A program made the position numbers and the translations under genes. A model generated the notes under the pieces. That model searched no databases and was not told the origin of the DNA. It saw only the letters and a program-made list of their open reading frames with translations. Source: Euryodendron excelsum (lineage: Eukaryota; Streptophyta; Magnoliopsida; Ericales; Pentaphylacaceae). Taken from it: a stretch of 64,000 bases of DNA. Shown here in pieces: positions 24,601-37,600 of the stretch; within the stretch, counting starts at the first letter, position 1; each line of letters starts with the position of its first letter. Location: NCBI GenBank assembly GCA_033060915.1, contig CM065394.1:26287001-26351000 (forward strand). The letters run 5' to 3'.

Positions 24601-27600
24601 CTGCAGATGGAGAGCTTCACGTGAAAAGAGAACAAATAAAAGAAACATTGACAGGTCATACCAACGAAGCTTTTTTTCTAATTTATGATTTCCTAGGCCA
24701 TAGCTCACTAACAACATTCTTTGAGGGACACTCTTATTGAAGTTCACCTTTTAGATCAAGAGAACTTTCTTCAACATGGATAGAAAAATCTCAGATTCAC
24801 TACCCAAACCACTCAAAACACTTGAAATTTTTGTCGTGAACATCTGCACATTTCTTTTCATCCTGGCATTTTACTTTCATAGTGGAAGACTACAAAGTTC
24901 TAAATGCAAGAAGTAGAATATGTGCCCTGGGTGATAATAAACAAATATTTCAAACTGCTTCCTATCCTCTCACCCATCTCTTTTATATTTTCCTTTTTTA
25001 ATTTATTTTCTTTTCCCCTTAACCAGGTTTATGGGCCTATTGGAGCACCTGACCAATCCCTATGCACTTGAGTTCCACCCTCCACATGCATCAAATAATT
25101 ACCCAAATAAATTCCCGAGATGGACCCAGGTTCTCTTATCATCTCTTCATCTTGCTCTGTCTTCTGGTTTAGTCAATTGTAAAGGATATTCCTATTTGGA
25201 AAATGATACTCATCATGAAAATATTTTTGTAATCCGTTAAAAGAGAACTTTTAATGGACTTGCTTGACTTCAATTATTTGGATTGAAAGTTCATCATCCA
25301 TCAATTGGATTAAGGTTCTACCAAATTCAATATAATTTTCAAGTTTGTGAATTCAATTGATGCATTTTGTAATTCAGATGCTAAATTGAGCCGCCAAAAC
25401 TGAAGTCACTCATGAAGGAGCTCCATGTTTTGAGACTCAATGAAATTTCATAAGATCCTAATCTAGCAAGTCTTCTTTCCATCTATATGATTCATGTGAT
25501 TAAATAAGGTGATGAGAGGCCACAGTAATATTTTTGTACTATCAATTGAAAATTTTTCATGATGTCTATCATTACTCTTCCTATTTTTCTCTTATTAGAT
25601 GAGCATATCATTATCCTGTACTACTACTGACTTTCTAGTATGATGGTATCACCTGAAAGACCTTTCATTCCAATAGTTATAGTCATATCAAGTTTCCACT
25701 GGTTGAGCCAACTTAGAAACCAATATATTTAATGAAAGTGAAACAAGTAGGTAAAAATAAATTGAATTAGAAATTGAGCTAGGCAAAGATCACAAAGCAA
25801 ATAAGAAACATAACAAAGTTATGAAGTTCAGAATCTATACCAAATTCACTGAGCGAGGAACCCGCATCAAGGCAAGAGGACCACTGCCAGTGTCATTCTT
25901 ATATGTAGAATTGTACCATATACTCACATTGAAGTTGTTCATATTGGAGTTTAAAAAATCATAGGCTGTGAAAGAAAACAATCCATAAGGTCACTCCAAC
26001 AATAACATGAGCCATGTAAGTCAGGAAAATCCAATATACCAACCTGCTACCATCTCATTAATCTTCCCCTCTGAATTCCCCTTCCGGAAACCCTTATATA
26101 GCTCATCATTAATTTTAGAAGAACTATTGCGCCACAAATGTAGACCTTGAACACATCTAACCTCTATATTCAAGACAAAAGTAAATAAACCAAAATTATA
26201 AGGAATTTACTCAAATAATATTACATACATACACACACACAAACGGATCATCAATTGTACAAAATTTTACCAAACAAGAGAATATTGAACATAATGTATA
26301 CTTGACATAGTCCATATGGCAACCAAGTCCCAAGTGTAGGTTTCAGAAATCAACAAATAATTGTTTTTCTGCATTTTTCTTTCAAAACCAAATCTTTAAT
26401 TTGTGAGTTTCCCAGAGGGATACTAATGATCCAGAAGATTTTCAAGAATGAAATAGTAAGATGATTCAACTAGGAAGGGCTCAAACCATGAATAGAACCT
26501 CAAGGTAGGGCCCATAAAATTGAAGAATTCCCTACTATTTGTAAGTTAACTTCTTTTTTTGTTTTTTTTGGTACATTTGTAAGTCAGCTGACTTCTTGTT
26601 CTATGTTCTCTGAATGTTTAGCATCACTGTAACTGTATAGTATTAGAAGTGTCCAGTGTCCATGTGATGTGAGTCATGTGACACAGATGTGAACCTCAGA
26701 TATGTTAATGAGAAAAATAAAATTGGGGCTCCTATTGATATGAATAATATACCCTGAGGTACTGCAGTTGAAGCAATCTGGATGGCAACAGAAATTGTAG
26801 AATTCGCAGAGCACTGAGGTTGGAGACGATAGAGTGGAAGATTTGAAAAGAAAGCTGGGTCAAGAAAATTGGATAATTTTGTCATTGTCTCTGATCCCTG
26901 AAATAGTTCAAAATTTCATATTAGTAGCAAAACAGAAAAAACAAAAGAAGGATAAGACAAATATTGTTATTACCAAAGGAAGTTAAGAATTCGAAAGAAT
27001 TAAAAGTAAAATAAAATAAAATAGAGAGAGAGAGAGAGAGAGCAAGGACAATTTACCAAGATATTATTGGCTAAGCCATACAAAATGTCAGAGGAATTCA
27101 AAGTGGAAGAACTAGCGAACATATTTCCAGCCAAACCTATCAAGATTTATTGATCAGATACAGCATTTAGTGCCACAAAAATAAGATAAAACAAAAAAAA
27201 GAGACAGCGAGGGGGGTTGTTGGTTTGATACCTTCTCCAAGAGATTGATTATTGCCAGTAACAAGAACAGTTGCAGGACAGGACCCTGTGGTCCTGCATG
27301 ACTCGTCTGGAAAATCTGTAAATGAAGCAAAATCAGTTCTTACTGCACGATACTCAGGCGCAGGTATCTGCAACAAGGGAGGCCACTCTGGGGGACTAGG
27401 AATGGGGCAGCTGCCCGCTTGATCCAAAGTCGAGTACTCAATCCCACATACCCTCTCATTTTGACCGTCCCCATTTCTATCAATAGTAGTGCAGCCACAC
27501 TTGTTTTTGGGTTTATCCAGTTCTCTGTTAATCAAATTTTGGACCAGAACAAGTAGCAAGCAGAGTAAAAATGGGAATAAGGTAAGCCTAATATTCGCCT

Positions 27601-28036
27601 TGATATTCCGTTTCTGCAAAGACAGAAAATGGAAAAGAACAAAAAAAAAAAAAGAACTATGAGGATTTCATTACAATAAAGCCACAAGAAATACAACTGG
27701 AATCCATAAGTTCCAAACTTCCAATCCCAGAAATTAAAACTACTAAGTTCTACTACCTAGAGCAGTAAAGCAAAAATTAATTCGACAATTAACCCTAAGT
27801 TAATTTTCTATCAACCAATCAACAACCCGCAAAGAAAAAGAACACCATGAGAAGAGTGAAAAAAATGAAAAGCAAATTATCATCAGGAAACAAGAACCAA
27901 TCGCTCTTAATAGATCACCCCTAAATACCAAACTAATCAGACAGACAGCCAGACAGACCTGGAAAGTCAAGTTTTTCCTGAGCAAAGCGTTGGCTTGAGT
28001 CCAGAAGCTCGCACGACCATGCGATGAATCCGCCAT
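15673..28036 (-). CDS. ABCA7: ABC transporter A family, ABCA7-type half transporter
   Basis: Plant half-size ABCA: one membrane domain plus one ATPase domain, moving lipids or related hydrophobic substrates at internal or plasma membranes; the substrate is not shown here. Eighteen GT-AG exons (minus): 28036-27959, 27613-27232, 27136-27057, 26897-26753, 26163-26044, 25965-25841, 23578-23420, 22082-21920, 21838-21713, 21601-21518, 20423-20050, 19503-19303, 18977-18868, 18740-18656, 17657-17529, 17420-17315, 17134-17046, 15972-15673. Phases agree; 951 aa. TM1 lies near residues 33-52, followed by a Cys-rich lumenal loop, then a TM cluster from about 350 to 560. Walker [10 protein letters not shown] 667-675, signature YSGGMKRRL from 768, Walker B VVYMDEP 788-794 and switch His824 are all intact. 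Intron 6 is 2.3 kb. It groups with Arabidopsis ABCA3-8 by motif; the number 7 is tentative. Confidence 0.93.
27023..27043. repeat. (AG)n microsatellite in ABCA7-type intron
   Basis: A pure AG dinucleotide run in the intron beside exon 3. Confidence 0.85.
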
Positions 28037-28136
28037 TGATAGACTGATAATAGCTCTCCCCTCACTGTCTCTGTCTCTTCTATTCTCTCTCTACCCTGAA
28101 ATGTGACAGTTAAAACCAAAATTCGCGCCAAGCATG

Positions 28137-28140
<4 letters not shown>

Positions 28141-28167
<27 letters not shown>
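28141..28167. repeat. (TC)n run in ABCA7-type 5' leader
   Basis: A plus-strand TC run, which reads GA on the transcript strand. It lies between the TATA-like motif and the ATG, so it is probably in the 5' UTR. Confidence 0.8.
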
Positions 28168-28172
28168 AACTT

Positions 28173-28180
28173 CTTATACA
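28173..28180 (-). promoter_or_regulatory. TATA-like box for the ABCA7-type gene
   Basis: TGTATAAG on the minus strand, about 140 bp upstream of the ATG at 28036 and directly before a GA-rich leader. Confidence 0.4.
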
Positions 28181-30327
28181 GAACTCAAACTGAGCCATCC
28201 GCTCCCCAATTATATACATATATTCATTGAATTGTATGTATTTATACATACAGACTGAAAAAGAACGTAATTTCCATTGAGAGAATAAGAACCAGTGGGT
28301 CTTCTTTTCCTTTGTTCGGTTCATTTACGACCGAAATTACCCTTGTTTAAATGTCGGTAGTGCCCTTCACGCGTCCTTATATTTTGAATGCTTGATGGCA
28401 GGCCGCCGCCCAAGTTTTAGAAGTCCGGAAATACCATCACAATATCATCTAAATTTCAGAAGTGCCATTAATATTCTGCAGCCCATAATTGTCAACTAAT
28501 TACAGATCTCCATTTGGTTAATTGTCATCGATGGAAGCCGGCCAAAAAAAAAAAAAAAGACTTAAAATTTTACTTCGTTTTCTTTTATATTTCTTTATTT
28601 TCCTTTAATTTCACAAATCCAATATCGAAAATATGTCGTAAATGGAAGTAATATATATATATATATATAATATAGTGGAAAATTTACATAACAAGTGTGG
28701 ATAGTATTTTTGCCACGAATGCTTACTATCCTTTCATATCATACGTGGATCTCTGGTCAAATGACAACAGTGTCCCGGCACTGGGCCGAATTTTCTCACA
28801 GTAGTACGTTATTGAAACAAAGAAGAACTACACATGCAACTTGGCTTTCATTGGCATAAAAGCTAGCTAGGAGCTCCTGGTCAACAATTAAGTGTGAACA
28901 TGATAAGATATCTGCACCGCAGAACTAAATCATGTCATTAGAAAGGCATCTTTTCAAATGTATCATCCTTTGTATTTTTTTAGATCATAGTAGAGTCAAC
29001 AATAATTGATGATTTGTTTTTCCAAAGTTGAATAAATTAATGAGTACTTGGGAGTCTTTTGACCGATACATATCTGATAGTGAGATTCTATGCTTCCAAG
29101 AAATCAGATCATGGCAATTAAAATGTAATAGTTTAAGAGGGATTGAAGTTGAACATAAATATTGTGGTTTCTTAGAAGATACCTTGTGAAGGACTACAAC
29201 CATTTTCTTATTATTGGTAGCATAATCAAGATAGATTTGAGGGAGAAAGTTCTTGGAAATAGAAAATTATTTCTTCTCATTCACACCATTGTTCAGTAAT
29301 TGTCAGCATTTTGAAATATTAAAACTTAATAGTAGTTAAAATCGATCAGAACTGCAAATGTGGTTTTGATATACTGTTGAATAAATAAGTAAGTGGGAAT
29401 ATATAATTACACGACAGCTTTGTTTAATGTCTTTATTGTTGTGATTATCTGTGAGTAGTCGATAGTTTTCTTTGTAGAGATGTTTAAAAGACTCGTAGTA
29501 ACGAAGATGTCAAATATGCAGAATTCATGATTGCTTAATCTATAAGAAATTCTGCAATGTTTTAAACAATTTTGCATGAAAATATAATATATCTATCCAC
29601 GTCATGATGTGAACTCCCAACCATTGTTTTGAAGAGCTGTAAATGCCATTGATAAAACTGGAAGTAGTATTCAATTATGTAGAGAAGATAGACATTAAGA
29701 AAGAAAATATTAAGATAAACCAAGTTACATATTCTGACATACATAACATGACGTATTATATGCCCTAGTTTCTTGACTTTCTTGTATCTTTATGGTAGCA
29801 CACTGATGAGTTCAACAACGGAATCTTGGAAAGAAGATAATCAAAGAAATAATACTTAGTAGTGCTCATTCCTCTCTTTTTTTTTTCTTTTTTTATTTTT
29901 TTTTTATTTTTTTTGGTTCTAAGGATAGATTTGAACCATATATAGCACCTTGCCTCTAAGAATGATTGTGTCAAACTACCTGAATTTCCATGGGGGGATT
30001 CATCAGAAGCAATAAGCTGTGGTCATGAGAGTCCACTTGGGGCATTAGAGTTTTGTGTGCTTGACAATCCTATTCTTCTTTTTTATTTTTTCTTTCTGGA
30101 TGGGATTTGGTGACAGCCCACTTGGGTTTGTGACATTAGAGTTTGAGTGCTTGACAATCATTTCTTATCTTTTCTGGGTGGGAGCATCTAGTCTGCATTC
30201 CCTCTGCATTAGTATATATATATGATCTCACCATAAAAAGCTAATTTCACCCATTATTTACATCCAACTACAATAAATAAATAGAGGGTTGTCACACATG
30301 ACGCGTGACAACTCTTGTGGGCTAATA

Positions 30328-30889
30328 CTGTGGTGGAGCTAAAAAAATTATTCAGAGCAATCATTAATTTCAACCTAACAAAATTATTTTCTTCAATTAA
30401 TAATAGAGCACTTGACTTCTATATATATGTGTAATGTATGCATAATGCTACTTTTTCATAAATTTGTACAAGAAACTTCACAAGGATGACATTGCGATGG
30501 CATTTTTAATTAAGAAATATCATTATGAGTGTTAAGTTTTGAAGTAAAAGGCTTAGATTTAGCCATATCACTTTGTATAAGAATTCTGCATAAATTTTCT
30601 GTATGTATAGCATTATTTGTAATGTATATAAGCTTATATATAATATATAAAGGGGCCTTTAAAGAAAACTAACTATTTAAGGATATTATTTTTAAATTTT
30701 TAGGGGGAGAATTCAAAAATATTTTTAAAATTGTATATGAAAATAAAATTTGTAACTATTTAAAGGGGGCATCTATAAGTTTTCAAAGGACAAATTGACA
30801 AAAAAATGTAAAATTAGAACTCAAAATATAATTTTTAAAAAGTTGAGGAGAGGCAGATGTTCGTCTAGAACTTACAGACTCCGCCCTTG
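30328..30889. mobile_element. GGTGGAGCC-type (hAT-like) MITE, copy A, interrupted
   Basis: Left end CTGTGGTGGAGCTA, right end GGCGGAGTC on the other strand. Its interior landmarks (GTATATAAGC, then ATATAAAGGG, then AACTATTTAAAGGGGGC, then AGGACAAATTG) match in order the element at 53673-54031. It contains a 179-bp MITE. After removing that insert, the length (about 374 bp) is close to copy B (359 bp). The target duplication is not convincing here. Confidence 0.6.
30440..30618. mobile_element. Mutator-type MITE nested in copy A (179 bp)
   Basis: Flanked by a perfect 9-bp duplication GTAATGTAT (30431-30439 and 30619-30627), the size typical of Mutator-like elements. Ends are GCATAATGCTAC and, inverted, AAATAATGCTATAC. 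It resembles 35275-35472 in both ends and in the middle (TTAGCC, then AATTTT-type and TATAGCATTA motifs). Confidence 0.75.
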
Positions 30890-31420
30890 GGTTTGTGTAT
30901 GAAATTGATTTCAAAGTAGTTAACTATGTCATTGTTCCTTAGTGACTAAGAAAAAATGCAAACATCATATGCTAAGAGGTCCTTCTGTAGAAGTCAGAAA
31001 CCATAAATAGTTAACAAGTGAGAAAAACAATAAAAAAAAAATTGAAGAGTTGAAAGAGGTGAAAGAAACTGTGATAAATTGATAGGTTAGTAATTAATTT
31101 TATTTACTATCATAACATTTCTAAAGAATCAAAACAAAACAAACAAACAATTCAATGGATGTTGCAACAATATTGTAGATAACTGAGGGAAGGGTTTATA
31201 AAGTCAATTATATTAACTTTCCTTTGCGCTCAGGTAGTTAATATTTATACCCTTTAAATAAGTATAGATAACAACTATATTTATTTAATAATCACAAAGA
31301 AATAATGAGAATTCTTCTTGTGATTGTCTTTAGAACACAATACTGTGGTCAATGTATCTTTAATAAAATTATTTCAATCCATCGTATCAAAGCAAACAAC
31401 TGTTGGGTTGTTTGAATAAG

Positions 31421-31626
31421 TGCCCATTTGGTTTAATTTTTTTTACAGTTTTTTTAATTTTATTTTTTTGATTTATAAGTAAAAAATTTAGATTTTTTAA
31501 TTTTTTTTACTTTTAATAAGATACAATAAGTAAAATAAAAATAAAATATTTTAAAATATTAATTTTTTTACTTATAAACAAAAAAAATTAAGTAAAAAAA
31601 TTCAAAATAAATCAAATCAAACAGCC
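31421..31626. mobile_element. AT-rich foldback MITE
   Basis: A very AT-rich block whose ends resemble each other inverted (CATTTGGTTTAATTTT on the left; CTGTTTGATTTGATTT when the right end is read on the minus strand). It resembles 57582-57768. No target duplication was resolved. Confidence 0.4.
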
Positions 31627-33731
31627 TAATACTTCATGAAAAAACAAATAACTGTCAAGTGCTACGAAGTCTACTGAGAATTTTCTTGTCCGCATTGTCA
31701 CATCACATAGTGTAGTTGTTGACTTTGAGAATCATAACTAAACGATTAGTCTAAGAAAGTGAAAACAGTTGGATAAGCCAATAGTTCAGTCAATAAAGTA
31801 TCACAATAGGAGACAATGACAAAAGAACTCAATCAAAGTGCAAATTTTCCAATTCATGTGACAAATTTAAATCTTCAGGGAAAAAACAAAATATGTGTAT
31901 TTCTTTTCAACTAAACACGTTTAATTATCTAATTCATGAATGAGTTAATTAGAAATTGAATCATTCATATTTTTTTTGGACAACCAAATAGAATTTCATA
32001 ATTTACTACTCGTGTCCGAAAAAAAAATTCCAGCAGAAAGGTAGTATATGAATTTTATGTATTTAATAAATTTCTCACTATAAAGTTAAAATTTGAGTAC
32101 CCGTAGTTAATGCTCAAAGATATTAAAAAACTTGTATTATTACATGCCTCAAAATAACAAACTTCTAATGTGAGTTCATTTTTTATGGTCAAAGTCCACC
32201 TCCCAACTTCTTAGTTGTTGCCCAATTGAATTGTTCCCCACTTTCTCATTGACAAGTATTTCTTGCAAATGGAGAGAAATACATCACTAATTGATTTGAA
32301 AATTCTTAATTGAATATTCATGGCACCAGATTTCTTTGTAGGACATAGTAGTTAATGCATTGCGTGTTGTAGTGAGAGGTGGGCTCAGGGTTTTAGTCCT
32401 TACTTTTGACAAAACAGAAGTAAGGAAAGAAAAACATAAAATGGTTGATATGAGAGTGTCAAGACTCTCAACCCACATCATATTAGGACAGCTTATCCGA
32501 GTTCAAACCTACCCACTGAGTTTTTTTGTGTTACCACTGGACCAAACAAGTCTTGAGAAAAACAATGTATTCAATTCTCACAATATGTATCTGTACGTAC
32601 AGAGAGAAAACAGTGTGTAAATTGTAATAGAATCATAGAAGTAAAGTGAAACAAGGGAGCTTAGCACGAGGACAAATGGAAGAAACAGTATATCCACATG
32701 GTGGTTCTAACGCAGGGTTGGGATTGGTGTGAACGCATACACACACATATATATATATATATAGAATTGTCAACTTAACGAACAAGCCTTCTTCTCATGA
32801 CTCATGACGCGGTTTCTACAGTCTGCAAGCTATAGCTAACTTCACTTCGTCCTCTTAGGGTTTAAACGTAATTCAAAATTCATTGATTTTTTAAAAAAAG
32901 TGTTCTCTCTCCTTTCTTTTTTTTTTTTTTTCTTCTTTTGGTCCACTATAGGACATATGGTATGATATATATAGATCTAGACTTGTAGTGCAAGTAACCC
33001 TAACAAGGTTCATAAGAAATTTCCCAATAGGTTCTTAAGACGTGTTTGGTAACAGTTTTGTTTTAATTTAGTTTTTCCAGCGATGCTAATCAACTCCGAT
33101 CACCACGTCTTTGTTTAAACTATAGTACAACATTAGACTGGTGATCCTAGATATTTTTTTTTAAGAGATCCCATGTATATGACTGTAGAGATAGTTTGAT
33201 TTAATACTTAATTATATGTTTCTCAAGTAAGTGCTTTGTTCTTGACTCTGTTATTTTGTTGTTTCACTATCGTTTACATAGTTGATCGCCGTATTGTGAA
33301 ATGTCAAGTGTGCCCTTCACGACTTTCAACCTAAATGACCAATGTATCCTTTTGATTGTGAAACTTACCTAATCCTCAAATGGGTGAGGGCCAAAAAGAA
33401 TTTACCAATTCTTTGTTGATTAGTTCACTCCAAGAATATTGTAAATTAAGGCATCCTTGGAGCATTTTCAGTAATTAAAGTAGGGTGCAATTTGCAAAAG
33501 TGTCTATTCTTTCTTCATCAGAAGATCAACATAGTCCTTTACACTACCAACTTCTCACACATGGACCCATCTGATGGAGGACATGTAACACCGATCACAT
33601 TACATGACGTAACTTTATAAGGAGTGGTTAGAAATACATGTTTAGGGTTAAGACTCCGAGAGAAGTAACTAATAATGGCCCAATGGCATGTGGTTGCCTC
33701 TTTGCAAGACTTCAAGAATTTAGTTTTCAAA

Positions 33732-33733
<2 letters not shown>

Positions 33734-33770
<37 letters not shown>
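33734..33770. repeat. (TC)n microsatellite
   Basis: A pure TC run of about 36 bp in the divergent spacer. Confidence 0.9.
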
Positions 33771-33773
<3 letters not shown>

Positions 33774-34510
33774 AGAGTGTTTAGTTTTGTAATTTAGGCT
33801 ATAACATATAATGTTTATCCATTTTGAAAAGGACAAAGTGTCTAATAGATTCCTTTTAACTTTAATCCTACCACAAGATGCATTTTATGGAAGTATGGAC
33901 AAGTTTATAAGTATGAATTACAAAAATTCATTCGTGACTAATAATAAATAAATAAGTGCATATTTATTGCTTCTTCAATATTCTTATTTTCTTTTCTTTG
34001 CCATATGACTTTGAGGATTTACAACTTTGTACCACACCCGTGCTTCACTGTGATTTAATTAAACTTGAACTTCCAAATTTCTGATCACAACAATTTCACA
34101 ACCTCTTTACTAAATAACTTTGTTGACATCTTTTTTAATATCATACATTTATTTTCAGATATTAGTCACTCACTTTATTTTTTTAAAATATTAATTATTT
34201 TTTAAAATAATTATAACATGTGAATGTCACACGGTCAAACTCTTGTGACGTCTATTATGATTGAATATTTGTGAAAACCTGAATAATTTATATTTATATA
34301 TATATATTATATATCTGTTTTTCTTTTTTTAAAGTTGGCAGTCCAAAAAAATTACCGTTGGCAAGGTCCTCAAATCAACAAGCCAGTGGCAACTCTAGTA
34401 ATTTTGATAAACAATTAGGACAAATTCACTTCCGCCCACCAGCAAGCCCAAACCGCGCGTTTTTTCTTCAGTCATGGAATTTCGGATTCCTCAGTAGCGA
34501 TTAGTCCTTG

Positions 34511-34520
34511 CATATAAAAG
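34511..34520 (+). promoter_or_regulatory. TATA box of ABCA2
   Basis: CATATAAAAG about 170 bp before the ATG, followed by a purine-rich (GA-rich) leader from 34560 to 34686. Spacing suggests a start site near 34545 and a 5' UTR of about 140 nt. Confidence 0.65.
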
Positions 34521-34686
34521 CCAGTTTCAGCAATACAAATCTCAAGCTACAGAGTGCAGACAGTCTCTCTCAAATTAAAACAGCGAGGAAGACTTAAAGA
34601 GAGCAATAAGATATAGAATTTAGATACATATTCATATATACATAGAGAGAGCGAGAGAAAGGGAGAGAATTTAGAGAGAGAGAGCG

Positions 34687-37600
34687 ATGGAGTTGAGGAG
34701 GGGATTCCCTCTCCTAATTCAGCAATTCAAAGCTCTGTTCACGAAGAACCTGCTCCTCTCATGGAGAAACAAGCGAGCCACATTTCTCCAACTCTTCTCT
34801 TCGCTCTTCTTCATACTCCTCATCTTCTGCATCCAGAAGGCCATCGAGGCTCGGTTCGCCTCCACCACGACCTTCGAGAATGTCTTCGATCCCAAGCCCG
34901 TCGTCTCTCTTCCGATTCCACCCTGCGAGGACAAATTCTACGTCAAGCTTCCCTGCTTCGACTTCATCTGGAGCGGCAACGACAGCACCAGAATCGGATC
35001 CATCGTGAGTCAGATAATGGTCAATAATCCAGGACGGCCAATTCCTTCGAACAAGGTAAAGTTGAGGGCTTGAATTTTTTTTTTTGTTCACTTCGATTTA
35101 TTTTCTTTTAGCTTTTGAAATGGTAAAAGTAGTGTTTGCACAGCTTAATTTGTTGATTTACTTTGGATTAGGCTTAATTGGGTAGAGTTTAGTTGAATTT
35201 GCAATTTGTTCTGTGCTTTTCCAAACCGAGGTGTCTTGAGAGAGGAGAACATCAACATTCAGTATTAGTAATATGAAAAATGCTATTCTTCCATAATTTT
35301 TATACAGAATTCTATACAAGAATGATGTGGCAATAATAGTTTTGTAATAAACAAGCATCTTGGTGGTTCTTTACTTTAAAGTGATCGGCCCACAACTTCG
35401 CCAGCCCACAACTTAGCCGCATTATTCTGGTGATAAATTTTGTATGAATTTTCTGATTGTATAGCATTACCCTAGTAATATACAGGGTGTAGAGAGGGGT
35501 AAAAGGCCTAGGAAATCAAGCAATTGACTGCCTAGCAATACCTTTGACCACTGCATAACAAAGGCTTGTCGAGTTTTCTTTTAGGTCTCTTTCAATTGTG
35601 ATAGACTTAGAGCCATTGATCGGGTTGCTTAGGTGTGTCTTGGAAATCTCATTTTTTATGATCTTTTGCGGTAAATTACGTTTTGCACCCTTGCAACATC
35701 AAATTTTACTTCAAGACCTGCACTTTTCAGTTGTAACCATTAAGCTCCTGTATTTTTAATTTGTTGCATTGTCACCTTTTGTTTGTCCAATTGATAGCCA
35801 AAACCTTGTCTGTATCATGTGGCCCTTTTTAAGAGATAAAAATATATTTTCACACTATTTTTGCACCCAAACGCCCTCATCTTTGACCAATTTTTCTTAA
35901 AGCCTCTAAAAATTAAATCATTCTATGTATAAAATGAAATTAGGGTTAAAAAATAAAAAATGCTATATGTATTCCCTTTTCTCAATTCATTTTTTCATCT
36001 CCTAGACACATAGCTAAAGGACCCACACTCATTTAATGTGGGACCCATTTACTTGTGTATAGGAGGTAAGAAAAGGATTGAGACATGGGATTGTATATAA
36101 TATTCCTCTTAAAAAAATACCTCTCAATCGTCTCATGTAAGGGAGGGCTGAGGTTGTTTGGGAGCAAATATGGTGGAAAAATATATTTTTTGCCCTTGAA
36201 AAAGGGGCCGCGTGAGATGCACATGGCTTTTGGCCATCAATTGAACAAACGACAACTTGCAGGAGGGTGAAATTGCGATGAATTAAAAGTACAAAGTTTA
36301 ATTGTTACAATTGAAAGTACAAGTCCTGAAATGAGATTCGGTGTAAAGTGTAAGGGTACAAAATGTAATTTATCTTTCTTCTTCTATATTTTCTTTGCCT
36401 TTGGTCCTTTTTAATTTGTCGTGTAAAGTAATACCTATAGTTTTAAGTGCACTACTTGCATGTTGATTATTTGATCATTATAATGATTGTTAATACCTAT
36501 AGTTTTTGGTGCAGTACCTGCATATTGATTATTGATTATTTTGTCATAATAAAGGATTCTTAGAAATAGGCTTCCTTTTTTCAACTCTCTGTTCCTCCCA
36601 TGCATCAAAAGTGACTTGATGCTGCTTTGGAAAAACTCCCTTAGTTTTGGGCTTTTTGGAAGCTTGAGGTTATTGAGCATTACCTTCAGCTTGTGACATA
36701 CATGAAAATGGAGATTCCTCTTCCGCCTTACACGATTTCACATTCCTTTCTGCTCGTTGATTTTTCCTTGTCTTGTTGGCTCATATTGTTACAACAATTC
36801 CTAAAATATGGTTAATATAGATCTCTTTTATATACTTTTTCCTTGTAATCTATACTTCAAAAATCATTTGCTTCCTTGTCGGTTCCTTATAATTCTACCT
36901 CCTTACTAAAACCGTCAACAATAGCATTAGTTTCAATGGCTGCTGTAACATTTCTCCTTAAGTAGGCTATTAAACCTGTTTTACGTTCTTCTTTCCCTCA
37001 TCTTAACAAGGTTTTGTGATTTATGTTACATCAACCATTTTGGTATGTTTGCCTTAATTTACAACAGTCAAGACAATTTCTCAGATACTCTGAGAGGGTA
37101 AAGAGGCCTAGGATGGATGATAAGTCTGCAAGGAGTATTGGGGGAAGTAAAGCTAGGAGTCGAAGGCAGTTAAAAAACTTGGTTAGCACCATCAATTATG
37201 ATGGTAGAAGTAAAGGGGTGGAGTGAAGGGAGGTTGAGGAGGGGATGTGAAGGTTGTCCCTGTTATCTATTAGCAAGTCTTGATTAGGATAATCATTTTT
37301 TTGTTCCTTTTTGGTCTTTATGATCTCCATGGAAACTTGAAACGACGTAGGGATCTCTGCTTTTGGTTTACTTTTGCAAGGTTGCTGTTCTCTATTTCTA
37401 AGTTAATGTGCTTATAAAAAAAATTCTGATGGGGTCAAAGAATGTCACAGCTTATTTTATACTTCCACACCTCTCTCTCTCTCTCTCTCCCTCTCAACCT
37501 GCTTTACATTAATCACTTTCCTATCTCCGTCACAACTTGTTAATTGTTGCATCCTTTGGAATCGGAGATGAAAAAGAAGTGTATTGAAAATTTTCTGAAT

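Larger units (their letters stand above)
28037..34686. other. Divergent spacer between the two ABCA genes (6.65 kb)
   Basis: No coding frame is supported. It contains the two promoters at its ends, AT runs (28650-28670, 32745-32762), a (TC)n run at 33734-33770, a nested MITE pair (30328-30889 with 30440-30618 inside) and an AT-rich foldback element (31421-31626). The remainder is AT-rich spacer. Confidence 0.6.

Noticed and set aside
24459..24747. Overlapping frames in ABCA7-type intron 6 as a hidden gene or LINE fragment
   Set aside because: No recognisable domain in either frame; treated as intron.
15673..28036. ABCA7-type gene as a pseudogene because of stops between short frames
   Set aside because: All 18 exons join in phase with GT-AG borders and keep every ATPase motif.
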